Shown here one piece after another: positions 1 to 8,679 of a stretch of 13,889 bases of DNA (position 1 is its first letter; the number at the start of each line of letters is the position of its first letter). The position numbers were made by a program, and so were the translations under genes. The stretch is from Bacteroides sp. CAG:1076 (lineage in GTDB: Bacteria; Bacteroidota; Bacteroidia; Bacteroidales; Bacteroidaceae): contig HF993273.1 in assembly GCA_000436795.1 (NCBI GenBank), forward strand, positions 1 to 13,889, given 5' to 3'. The notes under the pieces were generated by a model. That model was not told where the DNA came from and did no database searches. It saw nothing but the letters and a program-made list of their open reading frames with translations.

Positions 1-42
1 TGCTAATAAAGTGGTTATAAAAATCTTCCAGAATTACCCAAA

Positions 43-2235
43 ATGATGGATACCAAAAGCTATGCACAGGCCTTGATAGATTATGCTGGAGTAAATCAAG
101 TAGAAGTACAAGATTACCTGAATGGTACAAATCCAGGTATCGACTGGACAGATGTAATGTTCCGTACCGGAGTAACTCAAAACTATAAACTGGTCCTGTC
201 AAAAGGAAAAGAAGATATGCAAACATACATATCTGCCAACTACATGAAAAATGATGGTATCCTGGAGAAGAGCAGTTACGAAAGATATTCTGCAAAAGCA
301 AATGTAAAGGCATCTATCAAAAAATGGTTGGATGTCACATTGGATATTAATGCCTCTCGTGGTATCAGCACTGGTATCGAAGGACTGGAAATGTCTGGAT
401 ACAACCCACTATGGATCGCATTCAACTCCTCTCCTACAATGACCATGAAAGATGAAAATGGAAATTATAATAATGACCCCTACTGTACAATTCAGGAAAA
501 TGCTTACGGTTTACTTGCCGGAGGTGATAACGAACGACGTAAAGATGTATTGAACGGTCGTATTGATCTCAAATTCAATATTGCTAAAGGACTAACCTTT
601 ACATCAACCAATGGTCTTGACTATTATAACTATACCACATATGGATTTAGTCCTAAAGCAACCGGTATTGACCACAACAATAACAGCATGAGTAATGCCA
701 ACACGCAACGTATGATGTTGCAGACCTCTAACAATCTGACCTACATCAATACCTGGAATGACAAACATAACCTGACTGCTACCGTAGTTTGGGAAGCGAC
801 CAAGAGTGAAACCCGCGATATGGGTATTACCGGCCAAAACATTCAGGTTGAATCTGTTGGATGGTGGAATGTACAGAATGCGTCTAAACGTGATGCGAGC
901 AACAACTATTCTGCATGGGCACTATTATCAGGCGTAGGTCGTGTTATGTATAACTTTGATAATAAATATTTACTGACTGGTACATTCCGTGCTGATGGTT
1001 CAAGCCGTTTCTCAAAAAATAAATGGGGATATTTCCCTTCTATCGCAGCAGCCTGGACTGTTTCTAATGAAAAATTCATGGCCAATGCACAAGATGTCAT
1101 TAGTAATTTAAAGGTTCGTGCTAGCTACGGAGTAATTGGTAATCAGGATATAGATCCCTATTCTACATTAGGACTTTTAAGCACAACTTCTACTTACTTT
1201 GGTACCAACATCGGAACAACTGGTTATTGGGCAAACACATTGGCAACCCCAGATATCAAGTGGGAAAAAACCAAACAATTCGACTTCGGTATAGACTTAA
1301 GCTTTTTGCATGGTAAGATTGATCTCAGTTTGGACTATTTCAACAAACAGACATCTGACGCTTTACTTACCACAAAAGTAGCCGATTATCTTGGAGGCAG
1401 TTCTTATCTGATCAATGCCGGTAAAGTTGCAAATCAGGGTATAGACATAACTCTTACAGCTAATCTGATTGATCATAAAGATTTCAGTTGGTCAACAACA
1501 ATTAACGGAACTTACCTGAAAAACGAAGTGAAAAAACTGACAGCCCAAGAGCCTATTATTTATGGTGGTTCATTCCAATCCATCATTACTGACTGTACAA
1601 TTATTAAAGAAGGAGAACCTATTGGTACTTTATTTGGTTATAGATGGGCAGGCATTGACAAAGAAGGCTATGACACATATTACACCGCCAATGGAGAAAT
1701 TACACGTAACCCAAGCACAGACGACCGTGTAGTATTAGGAAAATCGACTCCTGATTTCACATTAGGATGGAATAACTCACTGCGCTATAAGAACTGGAGC
1801 TTGAATGCATTCTTTAATGCCGCATTTGGTGTGCAACGTCTAAATGCTCTTCGTTTCTCCATGAATTCCATGATTGGTAACTCACGTATGTTTACAGATG
1901 CCGATTTCTTAAGTCAAGTGGGAACTACAATGCCAGACCCAAGAGTTGAAAACAACCAATACATCGGTAACTCATCCAAATGGGTAGAAAATGCAGACTA
2001 TTTCCGTTGTGAGAATATCACTTTAGCTTATGATTTCCCTAAATCAATGACTAAGTTCGCAGATCTGCGATTGAGTTTCAGCGTTCAGAACCTATTCACC
2101 ATAACAGGTTATAAAGGCTCCAACCCAGCCAGCTATTCATTCTCCAGCGACTATGGTGACCGCGCCGCCGGTATTGATACAGGAACTTATCCTACTCCGA
2201 GAACCTTTACATTTGGTTTACGTATGAACTTTTAA
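43..2235 (+). CDS. SusC-like TonB-dependent outer-membrane receptor, C-terminal beta-barrel portion (5' part missing or disrupted)
   Basis: This encodes most of the beta-barrel of a SusC/RagA-family receptor, which imports glycans or peptides across the outer membrane using TonB energy together with a SusD lid. The 730 visible residues match the family after the plug domain: the early segment with IDWTDVMFRTG, the mid-barrel TPDIKWEKTKQFDFGIDLSF, and the terminal strand TPRTFTFGLRMNF ending in Phe, as is usual for outer-membrane barrels. Complete family members are about 1000 residues, so the signal peptide, carboxypeptidase-regulatory-like domain and TonB plug are absent. The ATG at 43 has no visible ribosome-binding site and is probably not a true start: codons 10-42 (SGYKNLPELPK) still read like SusC, but TAA TAA at 4-9 closes the frame. 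It is either a frameshifted gene, a recombined gene, or an artefact of the window edge. The SusD partner starts 13 bases after the stop, so the two are co-transcribed. The substrate is unknown. Confidence 0.85.
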   Translation: MMDTKSYAQALIDYAGVNQVEVQDYLNGTNPGIDWTDVMFRTGVTQNYKLVLSKGKEDMQTYISANYMKNDGILEKSSYERYSAKANVKASIKKWLDVTLDINASRGISTGIEGLEMSGYNPLWIAFNSSPTMTMKDENGNYNNDPYCTIQENAYGLLAGGDNERRKDVLNGRIDLKFNIAKGLTFTSTNGLDYYNYTTYGFSPKATGIDHNNNSMSNANTQRMMLQTSNNLTYINTWNDKHNLTATVVWEATKSETRDMGITGQNIQVESVGWWNVQNASKRDASNNYSAWALLSGVGRVMYNFDNKYLLTGTFRADGSSRFSKNKWGYFPSIAAAWTVSNEKFMANAQDVISNLKVRASYGVIGNQDIDPYSTLGLLSTTSTYFGTNIGTTGYWANTLATPDIKWEKTKQFDFGIDLSFLHGKIDLSLDYFNKQTSDALLTTKVADYLGGSSYLINAGKVANQGIDITLTANLIDHKDFSWSTTINGTYLKNEVKKLTAQEPIIYGGSFQSIITDCTIIKEGEPIGTLFGYRWAGIDKEGYDTYYTANGEITRNPSTDDRVVLGKSTPDFTLGWNNSLRYKNWSLNAFFNAAFGVQRLNALRFSMNSMIGNSRMFTDADFLSQVGTTMPDPRVENNQYIGNSSKWVENADYFRCENITLAYDFPKSMTKFADLRLSFSVQNLFTITGYKGSNPASYSFSSDYGDRAAGIDTGTYPTPRTFTFGLRMNF

Positions 2236-2248
2236 ATGATTGAATATT

Positions 2249-3943
2249 ATGAAAAATAAAATATTATCAGGATGCTTGATGGCAGCATCCATGTTTTTAG
2301 CTTCTTCTTGCAGTGATTTCTTGACAGAAGACCCCAAAGGTAGATTAACTCCTGAATCCTTCTACACAAATCAAAACGAAGTAGATATGGCGGTATATGC
2401 ATTGTATGCAAAAGTACAAGCATATCAATGTAACTCCAATCCGATGATTTCATATTGCCAAGGTGATGACGTAACATCAACTACCGGATCCAACAAAGCC
2501 GCTTATCTGTCGGCAGATGCCTTTGAATCACCTACAGATACGAAAGGACTAGAAGATGGATGGAAGAGAATGTATCATATTATTTTAGTAGCAAACGACA
2601 TTATCGATAATGCACCTCAATCAGGAATATCTCAAGAAAACTTAAATATAGCTATGGGACAGGCCTACTATTGGCGTGCATACGCTTACTACACATTGGT
2701 ACGACTGTTTGGTCCGCTTCCTATCAATTTGCACAATGAACCAGATAACAATACGACTCCTCTCACATCGGTAGAAGATGTTTATAAACAAATTGTTGAA
2801 GATCTGGACAATGCAGAAAAATGTAATTTGCCGGCTAAGTATACCCAAAGTCCACAAGCCATTGACGGACAAAACCTGTACGTTTCACAGCAAGCTGTAA
2901 AATCAACCTTGGCAGCTGTGTATATGTCTATGGCAGGCTATCCGTTGAACAAGACAGAATATTATCAGAAAGCAGCCCAAAAAGCTAAGGAAGTTATTGA
3001 CGGAGTAGAAAATGGTACTTACGACCACGGATTATTAAGTGACTGGAAAGAAGTTTATTCATACGGAAACAATCACCACTATGAAACAATTTTAGGTATA
3101 GATTATAATTCAACAACAGGCGGATGGACTGAAGGTGATTCCCAATTATCCTCTTGCCACCAATTAAACAGCTTGCAAGGGTGGGGAGACTTCATTCCTG
3201 AACGTAAATTCTGGTTTAACTATCCTGAGGGACCGCGCAAGGATGCCGTATTTGCTAAGCAGTTACGTACCTCTAACGGTACATTGGTAGACTGGTGGGC
3301 TACTCAAGATGGCAAACCTTACGATGGTACTAACGCTGTAGTAAGTGATTACCGACCAATGTATGTAGCCTTCACTGTAAATGACGGACCAGCCGCAGCT
3401 CCTTATGATTACACTCAACCATTCTGGGGTGGAATGTGTATCAACAAACGTCATCAGCTCATCCGTTATTCAGAAGTACTTTTATGGTATGCAGAATCTG
3501 CTGCACGGGCAAATATGGATCTTACAGGAGCAAAGAATGCGCTTAAACAAGTTCGCCAACGTGCATACGCTGATGTTAGCAAAGTGACAGAAGTAGACAA
3601 TATGAGTGCAGAACAATTAGCAGAAGCTGCTTATCAAGAACATGGATATGAAGTAGGTGGATATGTTTTAGCCATGGTTACCCGCCGTTCAGATGAATTC
3701 AGAATGAATCGTTTGAAAGAGAACTACGACTATCGTTCAGGTGCACAAGACTTAATATTGGTTCCTAAAGGCACAGTCACTCACAGTATGGATAACGAAG
3801 GAAAAGCATTCACTTATAACCTACAGGAGGATCTTGTACTTAAAGAAAATATGTCCGTAACTGCACCTTGGAATGATGTGAAGTCTATTTATCAGGACTA
3901 TCCTCCTAAAGAAGTCGAGAAAAATCCGAATTTGCAACGATAA
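2249..3943 (+). CDS. SusD/RagB-family outer-membrane lipoprotein
   Basis: This is a surface glycan-binding lipoprotein that acts as the lid of the adjacent SusC-like transporter. From the ATG at 2249 it is 564 residues, normal for the family. A TTG nine bases upstream (2240) is in frame but would only add MNI, so ATG is preferred. Residues 1-21 form a lipoprotein signal with ASSC and the lipidated cysteine at 21, followed by SDFLTEDPKG, the typical SusD N-terminus. Residues up to about 300 correspond to the SusD-like N-terminal helical region with TPR-like repeats (for example YYWRAYAYYTLVRLFG near 139). The RagB/SusD C-terminal domain is marked by RYSEVLLWYAESAARA from residue 406 and the following NALKQVRQRA. 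It lies 13 bases after the SusC-like gene and is followed by a strong terminator, so it closes the operon. No glycoside hydrolase follows, so the ligand cannot be inferred. Confidence 0.95.
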   Translation: MKNKILSGCLMAASMFLASSCSDFLTEDPKGRLTPESFYTNQNEVDMAVYALYAKVQAYQCNSNPMISYCQGDDVTSTTGSNKAAYLSADAFESPTDTKGLEDGWKRMYHIILVANDIIDNAPQSGISQENLNIAMGQAYYWRAYAYYTLVRLFGPLPINLHNEPDNNTTPLTSVEDVYKQIVEDLDNAEKCNLPAKYTQSPQAIDGQNLYVSQQAVKSTLAAVYMSMAGYPLNKTEYYQKAAQKAKEVIDGVENGTYDHGLLSDWKEVYSYGNNHHYETILGIDYNSTTGGWTEGDSQLSSCHQLNSLQGWGDFIPERKFWFNYPEGPRKDAVFAKQLRTSNGTLVDWWATQDGKPYDGTNAVVSDYRPMYVAFTVNDGPAAAPYDYTQPFWGGMCINKRHQLIRYSEVLLWYAESAARANMDLTGAKNALKQVRQRAYADVSKVTEVDNMSAEQLAEAAYQEHGYEVGGYVLAMVTRRSDEFRMNRLKENYDYRSGAQDLILVPKGTVTHSMDNEGKAFTYNLQEDLVLKENMSVTAPWNDVKSIYQDYPPKEVEKNPNLQR

Positions 3944-3963
3944 GCGATCAAATATCATGTAAT

Positions 3964-3999
3964 AAAAGCCGCCTCAATACTTTTTGAGGTGGCTTTTTT
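3964..3999 (+). terminator. Rho-independent terminator of the susC/susD-like operon
   Basis: Bases 3964-3977 pair with 3984-3997 in a 14-bp stem with one G-U pair (G3971-T3990) and a 6-base loop. The downstream arm runs directly into six T residues at 3994-3999. It begins 21 bases after the SusD stop codon. The A-rich left flank would also allow some function in the opposite direction, but no minus-strand gene needs it. Confidence 0.93.
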
Positions 4000-4097
4000 A
4001 CTTTTTGGATCAAATAAGTCATAGAAATCCAACTACAAAGAAGACAGCAAAGTTTCTCTTAACCTCCTTCCATCCATGATAATTCCCAAATAATCCT

Positions 4098-4105
4098 TAT
4101 CTTTG
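4098..4105 (+). promoter_or_regulatory. Candidate Bacteroides-type -7 promoter box for metG
   Basis: TATCTTTG matches the Bacteroides sigma-ABfr -7 consensus TAnnTTTG exactly. A start site a few bases downstream would give a leader of roughly 30-35 bases to the metG ATG at 4147. No convincing TTTG -33 element is present at the usual distance, which is common for these promoters. The rest of the 203-base gap (3944-4146) holds the upstream terminator and otherwise nothing I can identify. Confidence 0.6.
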
Positions 4106-4146
4106 CGCATCGTAAGGTTGCAACTTAAAATAAACTATATACGTAT

Positions 4147-6189
4147 ATGGAAAAAAAATTCAAGCGAACGACCGTGACATCGGCTCTGCCTTATGCCAAC
4201 GGTCCGGTCCATATCGGCCATTTGGCAGGTGTTTACGTACCGGCCGATATTTACGTGCGCTATCTGCGCCTGAAAAAAGAAGATGTGCTCTTCATTGGCG
4301 GTTCTGATGAACATGGAGTACCTATCACTATCCGCGCAAAGAAAGAAGGAGTTACTCCACAGGATATCGTAGACCGCTATCATACGCTGATCCGTGATTC
4401 ATTTAAGGAATTCGGCATCTCATTCGATGTTTACGGACGTACTTCTTCACAAGTCCACCACGATACAGCTTCTGCTTTCTTCCGTAAATTGTATGACAAA
4501 GGAGAATTTATCGAAAAAACTTCTATGCAGTATTACGATGAAGAAGCCCATACATTCCTTGCCGATCGTTATATCACCGGTGAATGTCCTCGTTGCCACG
4601 CACAAGGTGCATACGGTGACCAGTGCGAGAAATGTGGAAGTACACTTTCTCCTACCGAACTGATCAATCCGAAGAGTGCTATCAGCGGAAGCCAACCTGT
4701 CATGAAAGAAACCAAGCACTGGTATCTTCCACTCGACAAACACGAAGGATGGTTACGTAAATGGATTCTGGAAGACCACAAAGAATGGCGTCCTAATGTA
4801 TACGGACAATGCAAGAGCTGGCTGGACATGGGATTACAACCTCGTGCCGTAAGCCGTGACCTTGACTGGGGTATTCCTGTTCCTGTAGAAGGGGCTGAAG
4901 GGAAAGTATTGTATGTGTGGTTTGATGCCCCTATCGGCTACATTTCGAATACGAAAGAATTATTGCCCGACTCATGGGAAAAATGGTGGAAAGACCCTGA
5001 AACACGCCTGATCCATTTCATCGGAAAAGACAACATCGTATTCCACTGCATTGTATTTCCTGCTATGCTGAAAGCAGAAGGAAGTTACATCTTGCCGGAC
5101 AATGTTCCTGCAAATGAGTTCCTGAACCTGGAAGGCGACAAAATTTCAACATCACGCAACTGGGCTGTATGGTTGCACGAATACCTGCAAGATTTCCCAG
5201 GCAAACAAGATGTATTGCGTTATGTATTGACTGCCAATGCTCCTGAAACAAAAGATAACGACTTTACATGGAAAGACTTTCAGGCTCGTAACAACAATGA
5301 ATTGGTTGCTGTTTATGGAAACTTCGTAAACCGTGCCATGGTTTTGACAAACAAATACTTTGAAGGTAAAGTCCCTGTTTGCGGCGAGCTGAATGATTAC
5401 GACCGTGAAACCTTAAAAGAATTTGCCGACGTAAAAGCTGAAGTTGAAAAACTACTGAATGTCTTCAAGTTCCGTGATGCACAGAAGGAAGCGATGAACC
5501 TGGCACGTATCGGAAACAAATATCTGGCTGATACAGAACCTTGGAAGCTTGCCAAAACAGACATGAACCGCGTAGCAACAATTTTGAACATTGCTCTGCA
5601 ACTGGTTGCTAACCTTGCTATTGCTTTCGAACCGTTCTTGCCGTTCAGTAGTGAGAAGTTACGTCACATGCTGAATATGGAAAGCTTCGACTGGGAACAA
5701 CTGGGACGTACCGACTTACTGGCTGCCGGACATCAGCTGAACAAGCCGGAATTGCTGTTCGAAAAGATTGAAGACGACGCTATTCAGGCACAGGTAGACA
5801 AGTTGCTTGCCACTAAAAAGGCAAATGAAGCAGCCAATTACAAGGCTAATCCTATCAAACCGACTGTCGCATTCGAAGATTTCGAGAAGCTCGATATCCG
5901 TGTAGGAACCGTATTGGAATGTGAAGCAGTTCCTAAGATGAAGAAATTGCTGAAATTCAAGATTGCAGACGGACTGGAAAACCGTACAATCGTAAGCGGC
6001 ATTGCACAGCATTATCGTCCGGAAGAACTGGTGGGCAAACAAGTATTGTTCATCGCCAACCTTGCTCCACGTCAGTTCAAGAACGGACTGGTAAGTGAAG
6101 GTATGATTCTGTCTGCCGAAAATTTCGACGGTTCACTCGCCGTAACTTCTGTACTGAAAGAAGTAAAACCAGGAAGTGAAGTGAAATAA
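4147..6189 (+). CDS. metG: Methionyl-tRNA synthetase (with C-terminal tRNA-binding domain)
   Basis: MetG charges tRNA-Met with methionine using ATP in the cytoplasm, an essential step of translation. The 680-residue protein has a class I Rossmann catalytic core with HIGH at 22-25 (within [11 protein letters not shown]) and the KMSKS-type loop as KISTS at 332-336. A zinc knuckle has C147 and C150 paired with C160 and C163. The anticodon-binding helical domain follows, including [16 protein letters not shown]. The last ~105 residues form an EMAP/Trbp111-like OB-fold tRNA-binding domain (KLDIRVGTV, then [16 protein letters not shown]), as in the long E. coli-type enzyme that usually dimerises. 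The ATG at 4147 gives the expected N-terminus; there is little Shine-Dalgarno match, only A-rich sequence. It stands alone between two terminator-like hairpins, so it is probably monocistronic, and it is a conserved housekeeping marker between two accessory-type loci. Confidence 0.98.
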   Translation: MEKKFKRTTVTSALPYANGPVHIGHLAGVYVPADIYVRYLRLKKEDVLFIGGSDEHGVPITIRAKKEGVTPQDIVDRYHTLIRDSFKEFGISFDVYGRTSSQVHHDTASAFFRKLYDKGEFIEKTSMQYYDEEAHTFLADRYITGECPRCHAQGAYGDQCEKCGSTLSPTELINPKSAISGSQPVMKETKHWYLPLDKHEGWLRKWILEDHKEWRPNVYGQCKSWLDMGLQPRAVSRDLDWGIPVPVEGAEGKVLYVWFDAPIGYISNTKELLPDSWEKWWKDPETRLIHFIGKDNIVFHCIVFPAMLKAEGSYILPDNVPANEFLNLEGDKISTSRNWAVWLHEYLQDFPGKQDVLRYVLTANAPETKDNDFTWKDFQARNNNELVAVYGNFVNRAMVLTNKYFEGKVPVCGELNDYDRETLKEFADVKAEVEKLLNVFKFRDAQKEAMNLARIGNKYLADTEPWKLAKTDMNRVATILNIALQLVANLAIAFEPFLPFSSEKLRHMLNMESFDWEQLGRTDLLAAGHQLNKPELLFEKIEDDAIQAQVDKLLATKKANEAANYKANPIKPTVAFEDFEKLDIRVGTVLECEAVPKMKKLLKFKIADGLENRTIVSGIAQHYRPEELVGKQVLFIANLAPRQFKNGLVSEGMILSAENFDGSLAVTSVLKEVKPGSEVK

Positions 6190-6212
6190 TCTTCCTTCTC
6201 CCTATAATAGCT

Positions 6213-6260
6213 GAAGCGGAGAATCTCAAATTTCTATTTTTGAGGTTCTTCGCTTTCATT
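6213..6260 (+). terminator. Probable terminator downstream of metG
   Basis: Bases 6214-6230 pair with 6239-6255 over 17 bp, with two wobble pairs (T6224-G6245 and G6219-T6250) and an 8-base loop. The T-run after the stem is short (TTTCATT), so termination may be incomplete and some readthrough into the flippase gene is possible. The remaining bases to 6300 contain no clear promoter or inverted repeat that could serve as an invertible promoter. Confidence 0.65.
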
Positions 6261-6300
6261 ACCACCCACACCCATCTACTTATTAAAAAGATTTTGTGAC

Positions 6301-7755
6301 ATGCCCGAACAATCACTAAAAGAAAAAACCGCAAAAGGACTTTTGTGGGGAGCCATCAACAACGGCGTTCAACAGGTTCTCGTCTTAGCATTCGGTATCA
6401 TACTGGGACGCTTGCTCTCTCCGTCGGAATATGGTATGGTAGGCATGCTTACAATATTTACTTTAATAGGAAATTCACTACAAGAAAGCGGATTCCGTGC
6501 CGCATTGGTCAATTTGAAGGAAATCAGGCATGAAGACTACAACGCCGTATTCTGGTGCAGTACATTTATTGGCATAGCAGCATACCTGATTTTATTCTTC
6601 TGTGCCCCGCTAATAGCTCATTTTTACAAGGAGCCGGAACTATTACCATTATCCCGTTATTGCTTTCTTGCCATACCGATAGCCAGTCTGGGAACCGTAC
6701 AAGGAGCCTATTTATTCCGCAACCTAAAAGTACGCCAACAGGCCGTATCGGGAATCCTCGCACACATTATATCCGGATGCCTGGGAGTCACATTGGCTTT
6801 CTATGGATTTTCATATTGGGGCATTGCGACCCAAAGCCTTACCTACCTCATAGTGGTTACCATTTGTTCATGGTATTTTTCCTCATGGCGTCCTACTTTA
6901 CATATCAATTTCAGCCCGCTGAAACCCCTGTTCTCATTTAGTAGCAAGATTCTAATAACCAATATTGCCAACCAAATAAACAATAATATCTTATCGGTGA
7001 TATTAGGTAAGTTTTTTAGTTCTCAGTCGGTAGGTAACTACAATCAGGCAAATAAATGGAATGCAACAGGTCATCAGTTCATTACCGGTATGCTAAACAG
7101 TGTTGCACAGCCCATATTTGTCAAAGTACGTGACGACCGGGAACGCGAATTGCGGGTATTTCGAAAAATTCTTCGTTTTACAGCATTCATTGCCTTCCCG
7201 GCCATGTTCGGCTTGTCGACCGTTACCCGAGAACTGATCCTCATCACAGTAGGAGAAAAATGGATCGGAAGCATCTCACTGATGCAACTTTTATGCATTG
7301 GAGGAGCTTTTATTCCGATCAGCACATTGTTTTCCAACCTTATTATCAGCCAAGGGAAATCGAATATATACATGTGGAATATCATATCACAAGTGGTACT
7401 GCAACTGATAACTGTCTTGAGTATTATCATGATGAAAGGCAGTATACAACAAATGGTGATAGTTTATGTCTGCATCAACATCCTATGGCTGTTCATCTGG
7501 CGGATTTATGCCCATCGGTTCATCGGCCTCAAGTTTCGCATGCTACTGTCCGATTTGCTTCCTTTCATGCTGCCGGCCCTCGTAGCCTGTTTCATCGGAG
7601 GAATAGTGGCATCCTTCACAGGAGGTCCCCTCGTACTGACATTTATCATTAAGATTGTAGTAGCAGCCATCTGCTATCTGGGAATCATGCAACTAAGCAA
7701 TGCTGAAATTATGCATGAGTGTATGAATTACTTACTAAAGAAGAAAGTATCATGA
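6301..7755 (+). CDS. Wzx-type polysaccharide flippase (MOP superfamily)
   Basis: This 484-residue protein is an integral inner-membrane transporter of the MOP exporter superfamily, in the polysaccharide biosynthesis (Polysacc_synt / WzxC-TuaB-like) branch. Such proteins flip lipid-linked oligosaccharides from the cytoplasmic to the periplasmic face. The start MPEQSLKEKTAKGLLWGAIN followed by LGRLLSPSEYGMVGM is the characteristic opening of this group: a short amphipathic lead, the first membrane helix, then the helix 1-2 loop. About 12-14 hydrophobic segments are spread over the whole length, including those near residues 16-36, 82-108, 147-190 and 400-470. It opens the glycan cluster 111 bases after metG. 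Its stop codon overlaps the start of the next gene (ATGA at 7752-7755), so the two are probably translationally coupled. The specific symbol (wzx) is not assigned because the glycan is unknown. Confidence 0.9.
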   Translation: MPEQSLKEKTAKGLLWGAINNGVQQVLVLAFGIILGRLLSPSEYGMVGMLTIFTLIGNSLQESGFRAALVNLKEIRHEDYNAVFWCSTFIGIAAYLILFFCAPLIAHFYKEPELLPLSRYCFLAIPIASLGTVQGAYLFRNLKVRQQAVSGILAHIISGCLGVTLAFYGFSYWGIATQSLTYLIVVTICSWYFSSWRPTLHINFSPLKPLFSFSSKILITNIANQINNNILSVILGKFFSSQSVGNYNQANKWNATGHQFITGMLNSVAQPIFVKVRDDRERELRVFRKILRFTAFIAFPAMFGLSTVTRELILITVGEKWIGSISLMQLLCIGGAFIPISTLFSNLIISQGKSNIYMWNIISQVVLQLITVLSIIMMKGSIQQMVIVYVCINILWLFIWRIYAHRFIGLKFRMLLSDLLPFMLPALVACFIGGIVASFTGGPLVLTFIIKIVVAAICYLGIMQLSNAEIMHECMNYLLKKKVS

Positions 7756-8672
7756 ACGGTAAATTGTATATTGTAAGTGCTCCCCGATTCATCTTCGACG
7801 GGCTGACCTCCGACAAGCAACAACGAATCGTATATCTTCCCGATTTTTTGAGTTTTCCCAAGACTCGTATCAAACAACTGACACGAGCCTTACTCGTGGG
7901 ACGTATCCGTCTGCCCAAAACGATTTTATATACCTGGTTTGAAAAGGCATACCTGGATAAAATGCTTCAGGCCAAAGCCGGAGATGCCATCCTGATATAC
8001 GAAGGATGTAATGTGAATGTACTAAAGGCTATCCGTTCTTTACTGCCTGCCGGAGTGAGATGCTTTATTTATTATTGCAATCCGATTCATACGACATTCA
8101 AAAATCCATCGAAAGATTTAAAAGCCATCCGGCAATTGGGATACGAACTCAGCACATTCGACCCCCAAGATGCCGAACAATACGACATAACGTTTACGAA
8201 CCAGTATTTCAGATACCCTTCTGAAAAGCTACCGGAGCAGGTAACCTCCGACTGTTTCTTCTGCGGACTGGCAAAAAACCGAATGGAAGAACTACAGACA
8301 CTGAAGGAATTACTGGAAAGCAAAGGACTGAGATGTAATTTTATCATACCCAATACCGCTGAGGAAGGTATTTCTTATCCGGAATATCTCCGACAACTCT
8401 CCTTGTCTCGATGTGTCATAGATATCAATCAAGCCAATCAGGTGGGACTGACAAGGCGTCCGGTGGAAGCCTTATTTTATAACAAGAAACTGATAACGAA
8501 TAACACGGATATTCGCCGGCATGACTTCTACAATCCGAAAAATATATTTATTTTTGGAGAAGATTCCCTTGAAGGCATCAAAGAGTTTATCGAAAATCCT
8601 GTCACCGAAGTTCCGGAACAGATAAGGCAACGATACGATATCAACACATGGATTGAACACTATTTACCCTGA
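7752..8672 (+). CDS. Putative GT-B-like glycosyltransferase (RfaS-like LPS/polysaccharide biosynthesis protein)
   Basis: Taking the ATG at 7752, which overlaps the flippase stop as ATGA and follows an A/G-rich stretch (AAGAAAG), gives a 306-residue soluble protein. An in-frame ATG at 7719 would add 11 residues inside the flippase gene and is less likely. The C-terminal third has a pattern I associate with RfaS-like and related capsule/LPS proteins of the GT-B fold: CVIDINQANQVGLTRRPVEA, then KKLITNN and DFYNPKNIFIFG. In that reading the acidic Glu of RRPVEAL would face the nucleotide-sugar, but this is inference. The N-terminal half has GDAILIYEG and VRCFIYYCNPIH, consistent with a first Rossmann-like domain. 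Its place between a flippase and other glycosyltransferases supports a sugar-transfer role. Donor and acceptor are unknown, and assignment to a numbered GT family is not possible from sequence reading alone. Confidence 0.6.
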   Translation: MNGKLYIVSAPRFIFDGLTSDKQQRIVYLPDFLSFPKTRIKQLTRALLVGRIRLPKTILYTWFEKAYLDKMLQAKAGDAILIYEGCNVNVLKAIRSLLPAGVRCFIYYCNPIHTTFKNPSKDLKAIRQLGYELSTFDPQDAEQYDITFTNQYFRYPSEKLPEQVTSDCFFCGLAKNRMEELQTLKELLESKGLRCNFIIPNTAEEGISYPEYLRQLSLSRCVIDINQANQVGLTRRPVEALFYNKKLITNNTDIRRHDFYNPKNIFIFGEDSLEGIKEFIENPVTEVPEQIRQRYDINTWIEHYLP

Positions 8673-8679
8673 AAAGGCC

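Noticed and set aside
5716..6042. Long minus-strand open frame inside metG (108 codons)
   Set aside because: It is antisense to a clearly conserved coding region, has no recognisable domain and no supporting promoter or ribosome-binding site.
6235..6242. TATTTTTG as a promoter for the flippase gene
   Set aside because: It matches the -7 consensus but sits within the loop and arm of the terminator hairpin in an AT-rich stretch, with no -33 element; chance occurrence is likely.
7719..7751. Earlier ATG for the RfaS-like protein
   Set aside because: The start lies inside the flippase gene, adds a non-conserved 11-residue lead, and the ATGA overlap at 7752 is the usual coupled arrangement.
8653..8679. 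TTG start for the unassigned GT-A-like protein
   Set aside because: It would overlap the previous coding region by 20 bases; the ATG at 8680 has a purine-rich GAAAAGG upstream and no overlap.
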